Source of the DNA: Nocardia camponoti
GTDB lineage: Bacteria > Actinomycetota > Actinomycetes > Mycobacteriales > Mycobacteriaceae
Length of the DNA: 64,000 bases
Direction of reading: 5' to 3'
Assembly: GCF_014646135.1 (NCBI RefSeq)
Contig: NZ_BMMW01000001.1
Coordinates: forward strand, 1,505,570-1,569,569
Of this stretch, positions 7,389 to 15,729 are shown one piece after another. The notes under the pieces are model-generated. The model was not told the DNA's origin. It saw nothing but the letters and a program-made list of their open reading frames with translations, and did no database searches. How positions within the stretch are numbered: position 1 is the stretch's first letter; every line of letters starts with the position of its first letter. The translations under genes were made by a program, and so were the position numbers.

Positions 7389-10139
7389 ATGAGCAACGAC
7401 ATGGCGGAACGTCTCGCTGCCGAGCAGCGCGCACGCGTTCTCATTGATTCCCAACTCGCCGCGGCTGGGTGGGCGGTGCAAGACAAGCAGGGGATGAATC
7501 TCTTTGCCGGGCAAGGGGTTGCGGTTCGCGAGGTCACGATGGCATCCGGCCACGGCCGAGCCGACTATCTGCTGTATGTGGACAAGAAGGCCGTCGGGGT
7601 TATCGAGGCTAAGCCGCAAGGCAACACTTTGTCGGGGGTGGAGTGGCAGTCGGCGATGTACGCCGAAGGTCTCCCGGCCGAGGTGCGTTTGAAAGCCTTG
7701 ACTGTCGATGGCCGCCTTCCCTTCGTTTTCGAGTCCAGCGGCTCGGAACTTCACTTCACGAACGGTTTCGACCCGGACGCCCGGTCGCGGGGACTGTTTC
7801 ATTTCCCACGACCGGAGACCCTGGCGCGAATCCTGCGCGACGCGGACGCCAACCCAGAGGCACCCACCTGGCGCGGCAAGGTTCGATCGATGCCGGAACT
7901 CGACGTGACGCGCTTGCGACCGGCTCAGATCGAGGCCGTCCGAGGCATCGAACGCAGTCTCGCCGAGCAGCGTTATAAGCGGAGCCTGGTGCAGATGGCC
8001 ACCGGCGCGGGCAAGACCTACACCGCGGTCACCGAGTCCTACCGGCTGCTCCGTCATGGCGGATTCGGGCGCGTCTTGTTCCTGGTAGATCGGAACAACC
8101 TCGCTGATCAGACCCTCGCGGAATTTCAGGACTACAACACCCCCGGCGACGGGCGGAAGTTCACCGAGGTCTACAACGTCGACAAGCTAACGAAGGCCGG
8201 ATTGCTCGCCTCATCGAGTGTGGTGGTCTCCACCATCCAGCGGGTTTTCAAAGTCCTGCAAGGCAATGACGTGGCCGATGTCGATGACCCGCACCTCGAC
8301 GGCTACATCCCCGACGAACCAGTGACCGTCTCGTACAACCCGAACATGCCACCTGAGACGTTCGACTTGGTGATCGTCGATGAGGCGCACCGCTCGATTT
8401 ACGGTGTGTGGCAAGGTGTTTTGCGGTACTTCGACGCCCACATCGTCGGGCTGACAGCCACTCCCGGTAAGCAGACCTTCGGCTTCTTCGAGCAGAACCT
8501 GGTCTCGGAGTACACCTACCAGGAGTCCGTCGCCGACCTGGTCAACGTTGACTTCGACGTGTACCGGATCAGGACCGAGATCAGCGAGCAAGGCTCGGAG
8601 ATACCGGCGAAAACTATCGTGCCCAAGGTCGACCGCCGAACACGGATGCAACGGCTGGAGGCGCTCGACGACGACTTTACTTACACCGCAAGGCAACTCG
8701 ATCGTGCGGTAACCAGCAAGTCGCAGATTCGAACTGTCCTAGAGACTTTCCGCGATCGCCTGTTTACCGAGATCTTTCCGGGCCGGTCGACGGTACCCAA
8801 GACGCTGATCTTCGCCAAAGACGATGCGCATGCCGAAGAGATCGTGACGCTGGTTCGCGAGGTGTTCGGCAAGGGAAACGACTTCGCGGCGAAGATCACA
8901 TACACCTCCCGCGATGCGAAGAAGCAACTACAGGCGTTCCGCACTAGCCCCACCATGCGCATCGCGATCACCGTCGATATGATCGCCACCGGCACCGATG
9001 TGAAGCCGCTGGAGTGCGTGTTCTTCCTGCGCGATGTGCGGTCGGGTCAGTATTTCGAACAGATGAAAGGCCGTGGCGCACGGACGATTTCGTCCGCCGA
9101 CTTTCAAGCGGTCACCCCCGACGCGGAAACCAAAACGCGATTCGTGATCGTGGACGCGGTCGGCGTCACCGAACACGCGTTCTGCGACGCCCCGCTCAAC
9201 CGCGTGCACGGTGTCGGGATGAAAAGGCTCTTGGACAAGGCCGCCGCGCTCACGCTCACAGAGGATGAAACCGCCACTCTCGCTTCACGTTTGGCCAAAC
9301 TCGAACTCACGCTGACCGATGCCGAACGCGCTGAACTGGATGGTGTCGCGGGTCGGTCGATGCGCGACATCGTCCGTGGCTTGGTCGACGCCGTCGATCC
9401 CGACACCCAGATCAAGCATGCCGCGAACAACGGGGAAGTGCAGGAATTGCTCGATCGGGCGATCGAGCCCATCGCCGCTAACCCGGAATTGCGTGCCCGA
9501 ATCCTTGAACTCCGAGCGACCCACGACCGAGTCATCGATGAAGTGAGCCGCGACGTGCTGCTCGACGCGCACGGGGTGGTCGACACCTCCGGGGCGCAAG
9601 CCCTGGTCGAGTCCTGGAGTGACTACCTCAAAACGCATCGCTCCGAGATCACTGCCATCGAACTGCTTACCGAGTCCGGAAATCGGCGGGCGAGTTTCCA
9701 AGACATCAAAGAACTGGCCGACCGCATCGCCCGCCCACCGCGCAATTGGACCTCGGACACGTTGTGGCGCGCGTACGGGGCGATCGGCGTTGAGGTGGGC
9801 GGCAACGCGGCCGGGCACCGAAAGTTGACCGACCTGGTCTCGCTCGTGCGGTTCGCCGTCGGCGCTGATGAGGAGCTCGTGCCCTACGCCGACCGCGTCA
9901 AAGAACGCTATGCGGGCTGGCTAGCCCAACAGGCGCAAGCGGGCGTCGTCTTCACCGAGGCGCAGCGGTGGTGGCTCGATCGGATAGTCTCCGTGATCGC
10001 GGCATCGGCCGAGTTCTCGACAACGGACCTCGACGAAGCCCCGTTCACCGAACGCGGTGGAACGGAAGGAGCCCTGCGAGACCTTGGCGACGACGCCGGG
10101 GATCTCATTGACGAGCTGAGTACGGAGCTGACTGCATGA
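7389..10139 (+). CDS. hsdR: Type I restriction enzyme R subunit (EcoEI-like HsdR)
   Basis: Motor and nuclease subunit of a type I restriction complex (R2M2S); it translocates DNA with ATP and cuts at a distance. About 916 residues from ATG 7389 (GTG 7377 in frame is possible). The N-terminal PD-(D/E)XK nuclease shows GRADYLL near residue 57 and VIEAK near 71; helicase motif I is ATGAGKT near 205, motif II IVDEAH near 331, motif III GLTATPG, and motif VI lies in QMKGRGAR. The remaining C-terminal part fits the EcoEI_R_C domain. It overlaps hsdS by four bases (ATGA). Its partner hsdM is not adjacent but about 11.8 kb downstream, beyond ten unrelated genes. Confidence 0.95.
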   Translation: MSNDMAERLAAEQRARVLIDSQLAAAGWAVQDKQGMNLFAGQGVAVREVTMASGHGRADYLLYVDKKAVGVIEAKPQGNTLSGVEWQSAMYAEGLPAEVRLKALTVDGRLPFVFESSGSELHFTNGFDPDARSRGLFHFPRPETLARILRDADANPEAPTWRGKVRSMPELDVTRLRPAQIEAVRGIERSLAEQRYKRSLVQMATGAGKTYTAVTESYRLLRHGGFGRVLFLVDRNNLADQTLAEFQDYNTPGDGRKFTEVYNVDKLTKAGLLASSSVVVSTIQRVFKVLQGNDVADVDDPHLDGYIPDEPVTVSYNPNMPPETFDLVIVDEAHRSIYGVWQGVLRYFDAHIVGLTATPGKQTFGFFEQNLVSEYTYQESVADLVNVDFDVYRIRTEISEQGSEIPAKTIVPKVDRRTRMQRLEALDDDFTYTARQLDRAVTSKSQIRTVLETFRDRLFTEIFPGRSTVPKTLIFAKDDAHAEEIVTLVREVFGKGNDFAAKITYTSRDAKKQLQAFRTSPTMRIAITVDMIATGTDVKPLECVFFLRDVRSGQYFEQMKGRGARTISSADFQAVTPDAETKTRFVIVDAVGVTEHAFCDAPLNRVHGVGMKRLLDKAAALTLTEDETATLASRLAKLELTLTDAERAELDGVAGRSMRDIVRGLVDAVDPDTQIKHAANNGEVQELLDRAIEPIAANPELRARILELRATHDRVIDEVSRDVLLDAHGVVDTSGAQALVESWSDYLKTHRSEITAIELLTESGNRRASFQDIKELADRIARPPRNWTSDTLWRAYGAIGVEVGGNAAGHRKLTDLVSLVRFAVGADEELVPYADRVKERYAGWLAQQAQAGVVFTEAQRWWLDRIVSVIAASAEFSTTDLDEAPFTERGGTEGALRDLGDDAGDLIDELSTELTA

Positions 10140-11404
10140 ACTGGTCGACGGCTGTTTTGGGCGACGTGGCGCTTGTAATCCGCAACGGAATCTTTGCCAA
10201 ACGGCCGACCGAGCTGAGTTCGCCTGACAGCTCCCGAATCCTAAGGATCTCAGCGGTCCGTGGAGGACGGGTGAACCTTGAAGACTCGAAGTTCGTTGAT
10301 GGTTTGACACTCGACCACGTTGAGAAATACTCCGTCGAATCTGGCGATCTGCTCATTACTCGGTACAACGGGAGTCGACAGTTGGTAGGGACTGCCGGAA
10401 TAGTTCCAGGCCACACCGGGTCAGTAATCCATCCGGACAAATTAATTCGCGTCGTACTCGATAAGAGCCGCATTCTTCCTGCCTTCGCTAATTACCAGTT
10501 GCAGTCAGGGTCGGTGAGACGTCATCTGGAGCCGAGAATTAGGACAACGGCAGGTCAATCTGGCATCGCCGGTACTGACGTTAAGAGTATTCCGTTAGTG
10601 GTTCCTTGCCTCGACGAGCAGCGGCGGATTGTCGACATCCTCGAAGACCACCTCTCCCACCTCGACGCGGCTGCCGCCAACCTATACAGCGCGCGTAAAC
10701 GGCTTGACGGATTCGTCCGAAGCGCACTGGATACGAACTTCGGCCGTGGCCTGTCACATTCGTTGAACGATATCATTGAGGATATTTCCGCTGGCAAGTC
10801 GTTCGGAGCAAGCAACTCTCCTGCGGCCGACGGAGAATGGGGAATTATCAAAGTCAGCGCGATGACTCGCGGGGTGTTCGACCCGCTGGAAAACAAAGCG
10901 GTAGCAGCTGAGCGCATTGATCCTCGATTCGAGATCCGTGAGGGCGACCTCCTAGTGAGTCGCGCGAATACCGCCGATTATGTAGGGGCCAGCGTGCTGG
11001 TCGGAAATGTGCGGCCGAAGCTACTCCTGAGTGACAAGAGCCTAAAGGTAACTCCCCGAGAGGGCATTCAGGCGGAGTGGTTGTGGAGAGTGCTGCAAGC
11101 ACCGGCCGCTAGAAGCCAAATAACCCGGTTGGCTACAGGGACGAAGGACTCGATGCGCAATATCTCGCAGGCGTCATTGCGTCAGGTACGCGTTCCGCTG
11201 GCAACTTTGATCGAGCAGAACCGGGCACTGGAACGTTTCGCTGCGGTGGAAGCCTCTGCGACTCGTATACGCGCCGAGGTCGACCGCTCCGCAGTTCGCC
11301 TCGACAGGCTGCGTAGCGCATTGTTGTCGGCGGCGTTTAGCGGCCGACTCACAACCTCCGCCCCCATCGAATCCCTCATCGAAGAACCCCTGCGCGTGCC
11401 TTGA
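10136..11404 (+). CDS. hsdS: Type I restriction-modification specificity subunit S
   Basis: 422 residues that choose the split DNA target. Two target-recognition domains are separated by helical spacers: TRD1 (about 1-150) ends with the conserved CLDEQRRIVDILEDHLSHLDAA spacer start, TRD2 (about 200-340) ends with LIEQNRALERFAAVEASATRIRA. The half-repeat structure is intact, so the subunit should be functional. The TRDs are markedly richer in A and T than flanking genes, as is usual for exchanged specificity modules. The start overlaps the hsdR stop. The downstream oxygenase frame overlaps the hsdS stop by four bases, which joins the cargo to this operon. Confidence 0.93.
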   Translation: MNWSTAVLGDVALVIRNGIFAKRPTELSSPDSSRILRISAVRGGRVNLEDSKFVDGLTLDHVEKYSVESGDLLITRYNGSRQLVGTAGIVPGHTGSVIHPDKLIRVVLDKSRILPAFANYQLQSGSVRRHLEPRIRTTAGQSGIAGTDVKSIPLVVPCLDEQRRIVDILEDHLSHLDAAAANLYSARKRLDGFVRSALDTNFGRGLSHSLNDIIEDISAGKSFGASNSPAADGEWGIIKVSAMTRGVFDPLENKAVAAERIDPRFEIREGDLLVSRANTADYVGASVLVGNVRPKLLLSDKSLKVTPREGIQAEWLWRVLQAPAARSQITRLATGTKDSMRNISQASLRQVRVPLATLIEQNRALERFAAVEASATRIRAEVDRSAVRLDRLRSALLSAAFSGRLTTSAPIESLIEEPLRVP

Positions 11405-12153
11405 TCCACCATGCCTCCTTCTCACCCCGGTCCGAGCTGGCGACGAACGGCGCGGTGAAGGTCTCGTGGCTGTTCCCCAATGACCTTCGGGCCGCCGTCG
11501 CGTCGGAAGCGATCGCCTTGGTCGACCGGGCAGGTACGCGCCGCGTGATGTCGTTTGCCGAGACCGAGTTCACCCCACGGCGCATGACGAACCTCCCGTG
11601 CTCGGAAATCGCGCAGGCATCCACTGCGATCGTGGCCGCCTACCAGATGGCGCGACAACTCCCTGAACTCGCGATGATCGCCGGCGAGGAACTCCACGCG
11701 TGCCCTTACGAACCTGAGCGCATCGTCATCACCCGGCTCGAACATCCCGGAGACACGCACGGGTGGCATTGGGACGATTACGGATTCGCGTTGGTGTGGA
11801 TCGCGGAATGCCCGAGCCCACAGCATGGCGGTCTCGTCGAGTTCGTCCCGAACACAACGTGGGACAAGGCCGACCCGGGCATCAGTGAAGTGCTGCGCGA
11901 ACGGCGGGTTCACCGACTCGATGTCGGGGCCGGGGACGTGTATCTGATGCGGACCGATACCACACTGCACCGGGTGTCACCAATTGCCAAGGGCCGCAGG
12001 ACAATTGTGAATATGGCGTTCGCCCGTGCGGAAGAGCTGTCCCGACCGGTCTCGCACGAGACAATGGACGCATTGTGGGCGGTGCCGGGCGGACGAAGCG
12101 AGGAGCAGCGTGGGCGGAGTGACCATTCAGTCGGCAGACGGGGTCCTGCTTGA
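11401..12153 (+). CDS. HalD/BesD-like Fe(II)/2-oxoglutarate oxygenase (HxD, probably a hydroxylase)
   Basis: 250 residues. HGWHWDD places a facial triad at His123 and Asp125; the distal ligand is His190 in TTLHRVSP, and Arg199/200 (KGRRTIVNMAF) would bind 2-oxoglutarate. The surroundings (PYEPE...ITRLEHPGDTHGWHW, then GGLVEFVPNTTWDK and GDVYLMRTDTTLHR) resemble, from memory, the HalD/BesD group that acts on free amino acids. True halogenases have Gly in place of Asp125, so hydroxylation or desaturation is expected here. TTG 11401 is the only start that keeps the N-terminal FPNDLR region in context; its ribosome site is weak and translation may be coupled to hsdS. The 3' end overlaps the hydrolase gene by about 44 bases. 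Confidence 0.8.
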   Translation: MIHHASFSPRSELATNGAVKVSWLFPNDLRAAVASEAIALVDRAGTRRVMSFAETEFTPRRMTNLPCSEIAQASTAIVAAYQMARQLPELAMIAGEELHACPYEPERIVITRLEHPGDTHGWHWDDYGFALVWIAECPSPQHGGLVEFVPNTTWDKADPGISEVLRERRVHRLDVGAGDVYLMRTDTTLHRVSPIAKGRRTIVNMAFARAEELSRPVSHETMDALWAVPGGRSEEQRGRSDHSVGRRGPA

Positions 12154-12901
12154 AGCGACGCTAACCCAGGCCGGTGGTGACCTGGCGCGCGGGACGGTAT
12201 TGCTCGTGCATGGGATCACTGTCGATCTCGACGAGGGCGGTGGAATGTTCATCCGCCTCGCGCACCAACTAGCGGCGTGTGGCTTCGAGGTCATGCGTTT
12301 TTCGTTCCGTGGGCACGGTAGAAGTGGCGGAACCTCTCGCGGAGTCACCGTGGCCGGGGAGTGCCTAGACCTGGAAGCGGCGGTCCAGGCCACGCGCAAA
12401 CGCTGCGCCGGTCCACTCTCGATCGTTGCTGCGAGTTTTGGCGCGGTCCCGACGCTGTTGGCGCTGCCTTGGCTTGAGCGCGAGGTCACGCGATTGGTCT
12501 TGTGGAACCCCGTGCTCGACCTCGTCGGAACCTTCCTCGAGCCAGAGTTGGCGTGGGGTCGGGAAAACTTCGGACCGGACCAACTGCGCGAACTGGCAGA
12601 GAAGGGGTGCTTGACCGTCGACGGCAACTTCGAGCTAGGTCGTACGCTGTTTGCTGAAATACGCGTTCACCAACCGCTGAAAGCCCTTCTCGCCGCGAAA
12701 ATTCCAACACTGATCGTGCACGGCGATCGGGATAACGCAGTCTCCTACGATGTGTCAGCCGCAGCCGCGGCGGCCAGGCCCGCGACGGAGCTACATACCG
12801 TCAGGGGCTCAGACCACGGATTCGATTCGCGAGCGCGCGAGAATGAGGCGATCGTGGTTACCGCGCGCTGGCTCGTGGGCCAGTCCGACGTGGCTCTATG
12901 A
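12110..12901 (+). CDS. Alpha/beta hydrolase (serine aminopeptidase/esterase-like)
   Basis: About 263 residues, cytosolic. The fold's landmarks are present: oxyanion-hole LLVHG, strand RFSFRGHGRSGG, a nucleophile elbow with Ser in AASFG, the acid in VHGDRDNAVS and the catalytic His in GSDHGFDSR. It could remove an acyl or aminoacyl group, or open a lactone or ester, in the pathway of the island. Starts at GTG 12110 (four bases after AGGAG) or GTG 12119; both are in frame. It overlaps the oxygenase gene before it and, by ATGA, the acyltransferase gene after it, so the three genes form one translationally coupled unit. Substrate unknown. Confidence 0.82.
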   Translation: MGGVTIQSADGVLLEATLTQAGGDLARGTVLLVHGITVDLDEGGGMFIRLAHQLAACGFEVMRFSFRGHGRSGGTSRGVTVAGECLDLEAAVQATRKRCAGPLSIVAASFGAVPTLLALPWLEREVTRLVLWNPVLDLVGTFLEPELAWGRENFGPDQLRELAEKGCLTVDGNFELGRTLFAEIRVHQPLKALLAAKIPTLIVHGDRDNAVSYDVSAAAAAARPATELHTVRGSDHGFDSRARENEAIVVTARWLVGQSDVAL

Positions 12902-13566
12902 ACGTCGACGATCTGTACGGTCCGTGCTACCTCAGCGACTCAGTGGTCGTTGGCGAGCGGTGCGTACTCGGCTATCCCAAGGAAGCCAGGATTCGTGCCG
13001 CGCAACAGGGGCGCCGGTCAGCGGGCGCGCCAGTGCTGATCGGGGACCGCGCGCTGCTCTTCAATCACGTGATCGTCAACGAAGGCACAACGGTCGGTGC
13101 CGACAGCGTGGTAGAGGACCGCGCGCGTCTCGGCTACGACTGTGTCGTCGGTGATCGGGTCAGGATCGCGCATGGCGCGTATCTCGGCGACCGCGTTCGG
13201 GTCGGCGATGATTGCTGCGTAGCGGGATTCGTGTGCGACGCGGCGGTCATCGGCGACCGTTCGACCGTGATGGGCGAATTGGTGCACGAGTACTCCCGGC
13301 CCGATCTCGGGTGGTGGGGTGTCGATGAGTCCGCGCCGGTGGTGGAATCCGACGCGGTTGTCGGATTTGGGGCCAGGGTCGTCGGCGGTGTGCGGATCGG
13401 CTCACGGAGCTACATCGCGGCTGGTGCTATCGTGTCGCGCGACGTTCCTGAAGGACAGGTCGTCACAGGTGTGAATATCCATGTGCCGCTGGAGAATTGG
13501 ACTGGCGAGCGGCTGTCGACACTGATTCGAGTCTGGCGATCACCTACTCCGCCGGAGTCGACCTAG
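12898..13566 (+). CDS. Left-handed beta-helix (hexapeptide) acyltransferase
   Basis: 222 residues built almost entirely of imperfect hexapeptide turns such as VVVGERC, VLIGDRA, TTVGADSVV, CVVGDRVRI, DRVRVGDD and GVRIGSRSY, closing with AGAIVSRDVPEGQVVTG, the usual end of acetyl/succinyl transferases of the LbH family. These enzymes work as trimers and acylate sugars, amino sugars or amino acids from acyl-CoA. A His in MGELVHEYSRPD could be the catalytic base (inference). Start ATG 12898 overlaps the hydrolase stop. The 3' end overlaps the convergent GT25 gene by 27 bases. An acyltransferase beside a glycosyltransferase fits decoration of a sugar-bearing metabolite. Confidence 0.85.
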   Translation: MNVDDLYGPCYLSDSVVVGERCVLGYPKEARIRAAQQGRRSAGAPVLIGDRALLFNHVIVNEGTTVGADSVVEDRARLGYDCVVGDRVRIAHGAYLGDRVRVGDDCCVAGFVCDAAVIGDRSTVMGELVHEYSRPDLGWWGVDESAPVVESDAVVGFGARVVGGVRIGSRSYIAAGAIVSRDVPEGQVVTGVNIHVPLENWTGERLSTLIRVWRSPTPPEST

Positions 13567-14298
13567 CGCGCCTACGAAGTCGGAATCCTCGGTGTCGCTG
13601 CCAGCCTCGTCTTTGGGACGCTGGGTGACCAGCGGCGGTTCGAAAGCGAGAGCGGATACCCGGGGCGGAAACGTCTCCCTCACGTCCGCGCGTGGATGCG
13701 GCAGATATAGCGACGGCAGGAACTCATCGATCGGAATAATCGCCTGGTCCAGACCGCAATTCATCGCTGTCTCGGTGCCCGCGCGCGTCATCAAATACGC
13801 AAACGTGCAATGGCTGTAGCCAGGCCGGACAACACCGGGAATGGCTGTGGGCGTGTCAGGTTCGAGAAGATAGCGGCCGAGATACAGCAGGTCGAATGGC
13901 TCTCGCTCCGCCGTGATGAGCGCCAGGCCCCTAAGGAGATCGCTTCCCATGCGAGCACTGAACACCGCGTCGTCCTCAAGGATGAGGATATAAGGCGTCG
14001 AGGTGTTCTCCAGTGCGTGTCGCCAACAGGCGAGATGTGCCAACGTGCAACCGATCTCACCGAACTTCAATGGGCGATTCCACCAGGGATTGGGCGAGTC
14101 GATTTGCCAGTCGAACAAGCTGATTCCGCGATCCGCGAGGGTTGCCTCAGAGAGGCCGTTTCCGTCGTTGTCGATTTTCAGATCGGACGTGAAGACGGCA
14201 CGTGAACCTGGCGGGAGTTGCCGTTCCATCCATGCCCTGCGGTCGGGACGCCGAGGCAAGTTGATCACATAGGTGGCGATGAGCCTTGGATCGATCAT
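13540..14298 (-). CDS. Glycosyltransferase family 25
   Basis: 252 residues. GT25 marks are clear: the N-terminal YVINLPRRPDRR, the GEIGCTLAHLACWRHAL segment, and the LILEDDAVF metal/nucleotide-sugar motif near residue 100. GT25 enzymes are mostly galactosyl- or glucosyltransferases of LPS, glycans or collagen; the acceptor here is unknown. No membrane segment or signal peptide is seen, so it probably acts in the cytosol on a soluble substrate. ATG 14298 overlaps the stop of the upstream regulator gene (ATGA), so both are made from one transcript, antisense to the rest of the island. Its C-terminal codons overlap the convergent acyltransferase gene. Confidence 0.85.
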   Translation of the reverse strand: MIDPRLIATYVINLPRRPDRRAWMERQLPPGSRAVFTSDLKIDNDGNGLSEATLADRGISLFDWQIDSPNPWWNRPLKFGEIGCTLAHLACWRHALENTSTPYILILEDDAVFSARMGSDLLRGLALITAEREPFDLLYLGRYLLEPDTPTAIPGVVRPGYSHCTFAYLMTRAGTETAMNCGLDQAIIPIDEFLPSLYLPHPRADVRETFPPRVSALAFEPPLVTQRPKDEAGSDTEDSDFVGALGRLRRSR

Positions 14299-15497
14299 AC
14301 CCACGACGTCCGACGTCCATCACGGGTGAATCGTTTTGTGTTGTCCGCCAACACTTCCCAGTCCGCACCAGTGGGTCGCGACATCAGGAGTAGCGGTTCG
14401 ACTGTGGTGAGATCGACGATATCGGTGATGCCCCCAACGCGCCTCGCCTCAGTTACGACGACGAAGTCGTCGTCGCCGACTTGGTCGGTGAGGTAGCTGA
14501 AATTCGGCGTCCCCTGCGTGGAATCGAGAAGACAGCGCGCCGCGCCCAGGACTCCGAGTGTCAGGCAGCCGCCAAGCAGGAACACGGTGGTGCTTTGGAG
14601 CGTGATCCTGGTGAGCACCGCGAGGTCTTCGATCAACTCGCCGCGGAGGGTCCAGCGTGGCGAGAGCGTGAGATTGCTGAGCTGAGAAATGACCAGCGGA
14701 TCATCTTGTCCAAGTGGATGAGGATCAAAATGAAAAGGCAGCTGCGGAAGAAACTCTCGGTATTTCGCGTTCCACGGGGGTCCTCCGATGATCATCAACA
14801 CGTTGGCACCGGTGCTGTAGTACTCGGATGGCGCGAAGTCTCGAACCACTGCGGTCGGGGCAAGCTGAGCCAGTTTGGTACGGGCGAAGATCAGCGTGTC
14901 TAGGTCAGCGAACTTGGCGTAGCGCAAGTAGTTTCGGTCCTCGGGTGCCGCGTAATCCGGGCGTTCTTCCGGCGGAATCTCCGAGCAGACGATGTCCACG
15001 CTGGCGCCACGGTGCAGGCCCAAGAAGCGATGCAGGGGTTCGACTGAGGGCGGACGCGCCGAGAACGGCATGCCGACCTCATCAAGGGGAATGCCGTCGG
15101 GATTGGTCGGCGATTCCGTCAACAATAAGTACACCAAGGTGTCCATCGCCTGGTCAGACCGTCTACGGACCGTCTTTACCGCGCACTTCAGTTGCTGGGC
15201 AAGCGATTCCTGACGGTCGGTAAGCGTGGCGTATCGGTGTTCCGGGCGCAAATTCAGATCCACCTCCAGGTACAGCCGTTCGCCCTCTGCCAGTTGCCGC
15301 ACGGTGCGGTGCAGTAGATGCGCGAGGTACTCGACGTGGCCAGGAGATTGCGTGTCGAACTCCTGTCCGCGCGAAAGGAATGTCTGCACAGGCTCGGCTA
15401 GCGCGGTCAACACGGTGGTCGGTCGTGCGAGCGCGTAGCCGCGCCGCAGCCGTTTGAGGCTCTCCTTGATTTCGTCAGCCGTGGGAGGCATGAGCAT
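14295..15497 (-). CDS. Putative transcriptional regulator with possible HTH and unassigned ligand-binding domain
   Basis: 400 residues, not assigned to a named family. Residues 1-75 are helical (ADEIKESLKRLRRGYALARP). Around 90-125 the stretch LTDRQESLAQQLKCAVKTVR looks like a helix-turn-helix. Residues about 165-260 carry a well-defined alpha/beta domain (VDIVCSEIPPEERPDYA, RNYLRYAKFADLDTLI, VLMIIGGPPWNAKYREFLP) with Rossmann-like strands. The last third contains one hydrophobic helix (TTVFLLGGCLTLGVLGAA). I infer a one-component regulator sensing a nucleotide-like or pathway metabolite and controlling the divergent operon at 15.7 kb. ATG 15497 has AAGG seven bases upstream. It is followed, with ATGA overlap, by the GT25 gene. 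Confidence 0.6.
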   Translation of the reverse strand: MLMPPTADEIKESLKRLRRGYALARPTTVLTALAEPVQTFLSRGQEFDTQSPGHVEYLAHLLHRTVRQLAEGERLYLEVDLNLRPEHRYATLTDRQESLAQQLKCAVKTVRRRSDQAMDTLVYLLLTESPTNPDGIPLDEVGMPFSARPPSVEPLHRFLGLHRGASVDIVCSEIPPEERPDYAAPEDRNYLRYAKFADLDTLIFARTKLAQLAPTAVVRDFAPSEYYSTGANVLMIIGGPPWNAKYREFLPQLPFHFDPHPLGQDDPLVISQLSNLTLSPRWTLRGELIEDLAVLTRITLQSTTVFLLGGCLTLGVLGAARCLLDSTQGTPNFSYLTDQVGDDDFVVVTEARRVGGITDIVDLTTVEPLLLMSRPTGADWEVLADNTKRFTRDGRRTSWV

Positions 15498-15509
15498 TCG
15501 ACCACCTTA

Positions 15510-15587
15510 TGTCCAGCGAATGAGACTCCAACAGTGAGTATTCGCCGCAGCCTGTCCAGTAGATGTCCAGTTACGCGGATGTGTCCA
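15510..15587. promoter_or_regulatory. Four direct TGTCCA copies in a divergent intergenic region
   Basis: TGTCCA occurs at 15510, 15553, 15564 and 15582, three of the four extended to TGTCCAG. They lie between the regulator gene (minus strand) and the AspH-NTase-LOG-PRT-HAD-alaS-hsdM operon (plus strand), where an operator is expected. The assignment as operator sites is inference. Confidence 0.4.
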
Positions 15588-15729
15588 TTAACACGGCAAT
15601 CGAGCGGGATAGTTCCGCGGGGATCGCCACACCACACTCGATAGGGAGCACGCCAGAGTCGACTGAGCGGCGGACCCCGCACCCGGCAGCTGGTGAATCA
15701 CCTTGGCGCACACGAAGGGATCTACGACA

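Noticed and set aside
11401..12153. Radical halogenase
   Set aside because: The second metal ligand is Asp (HWD), while halogenases of this type need Gly or Ala at that site.
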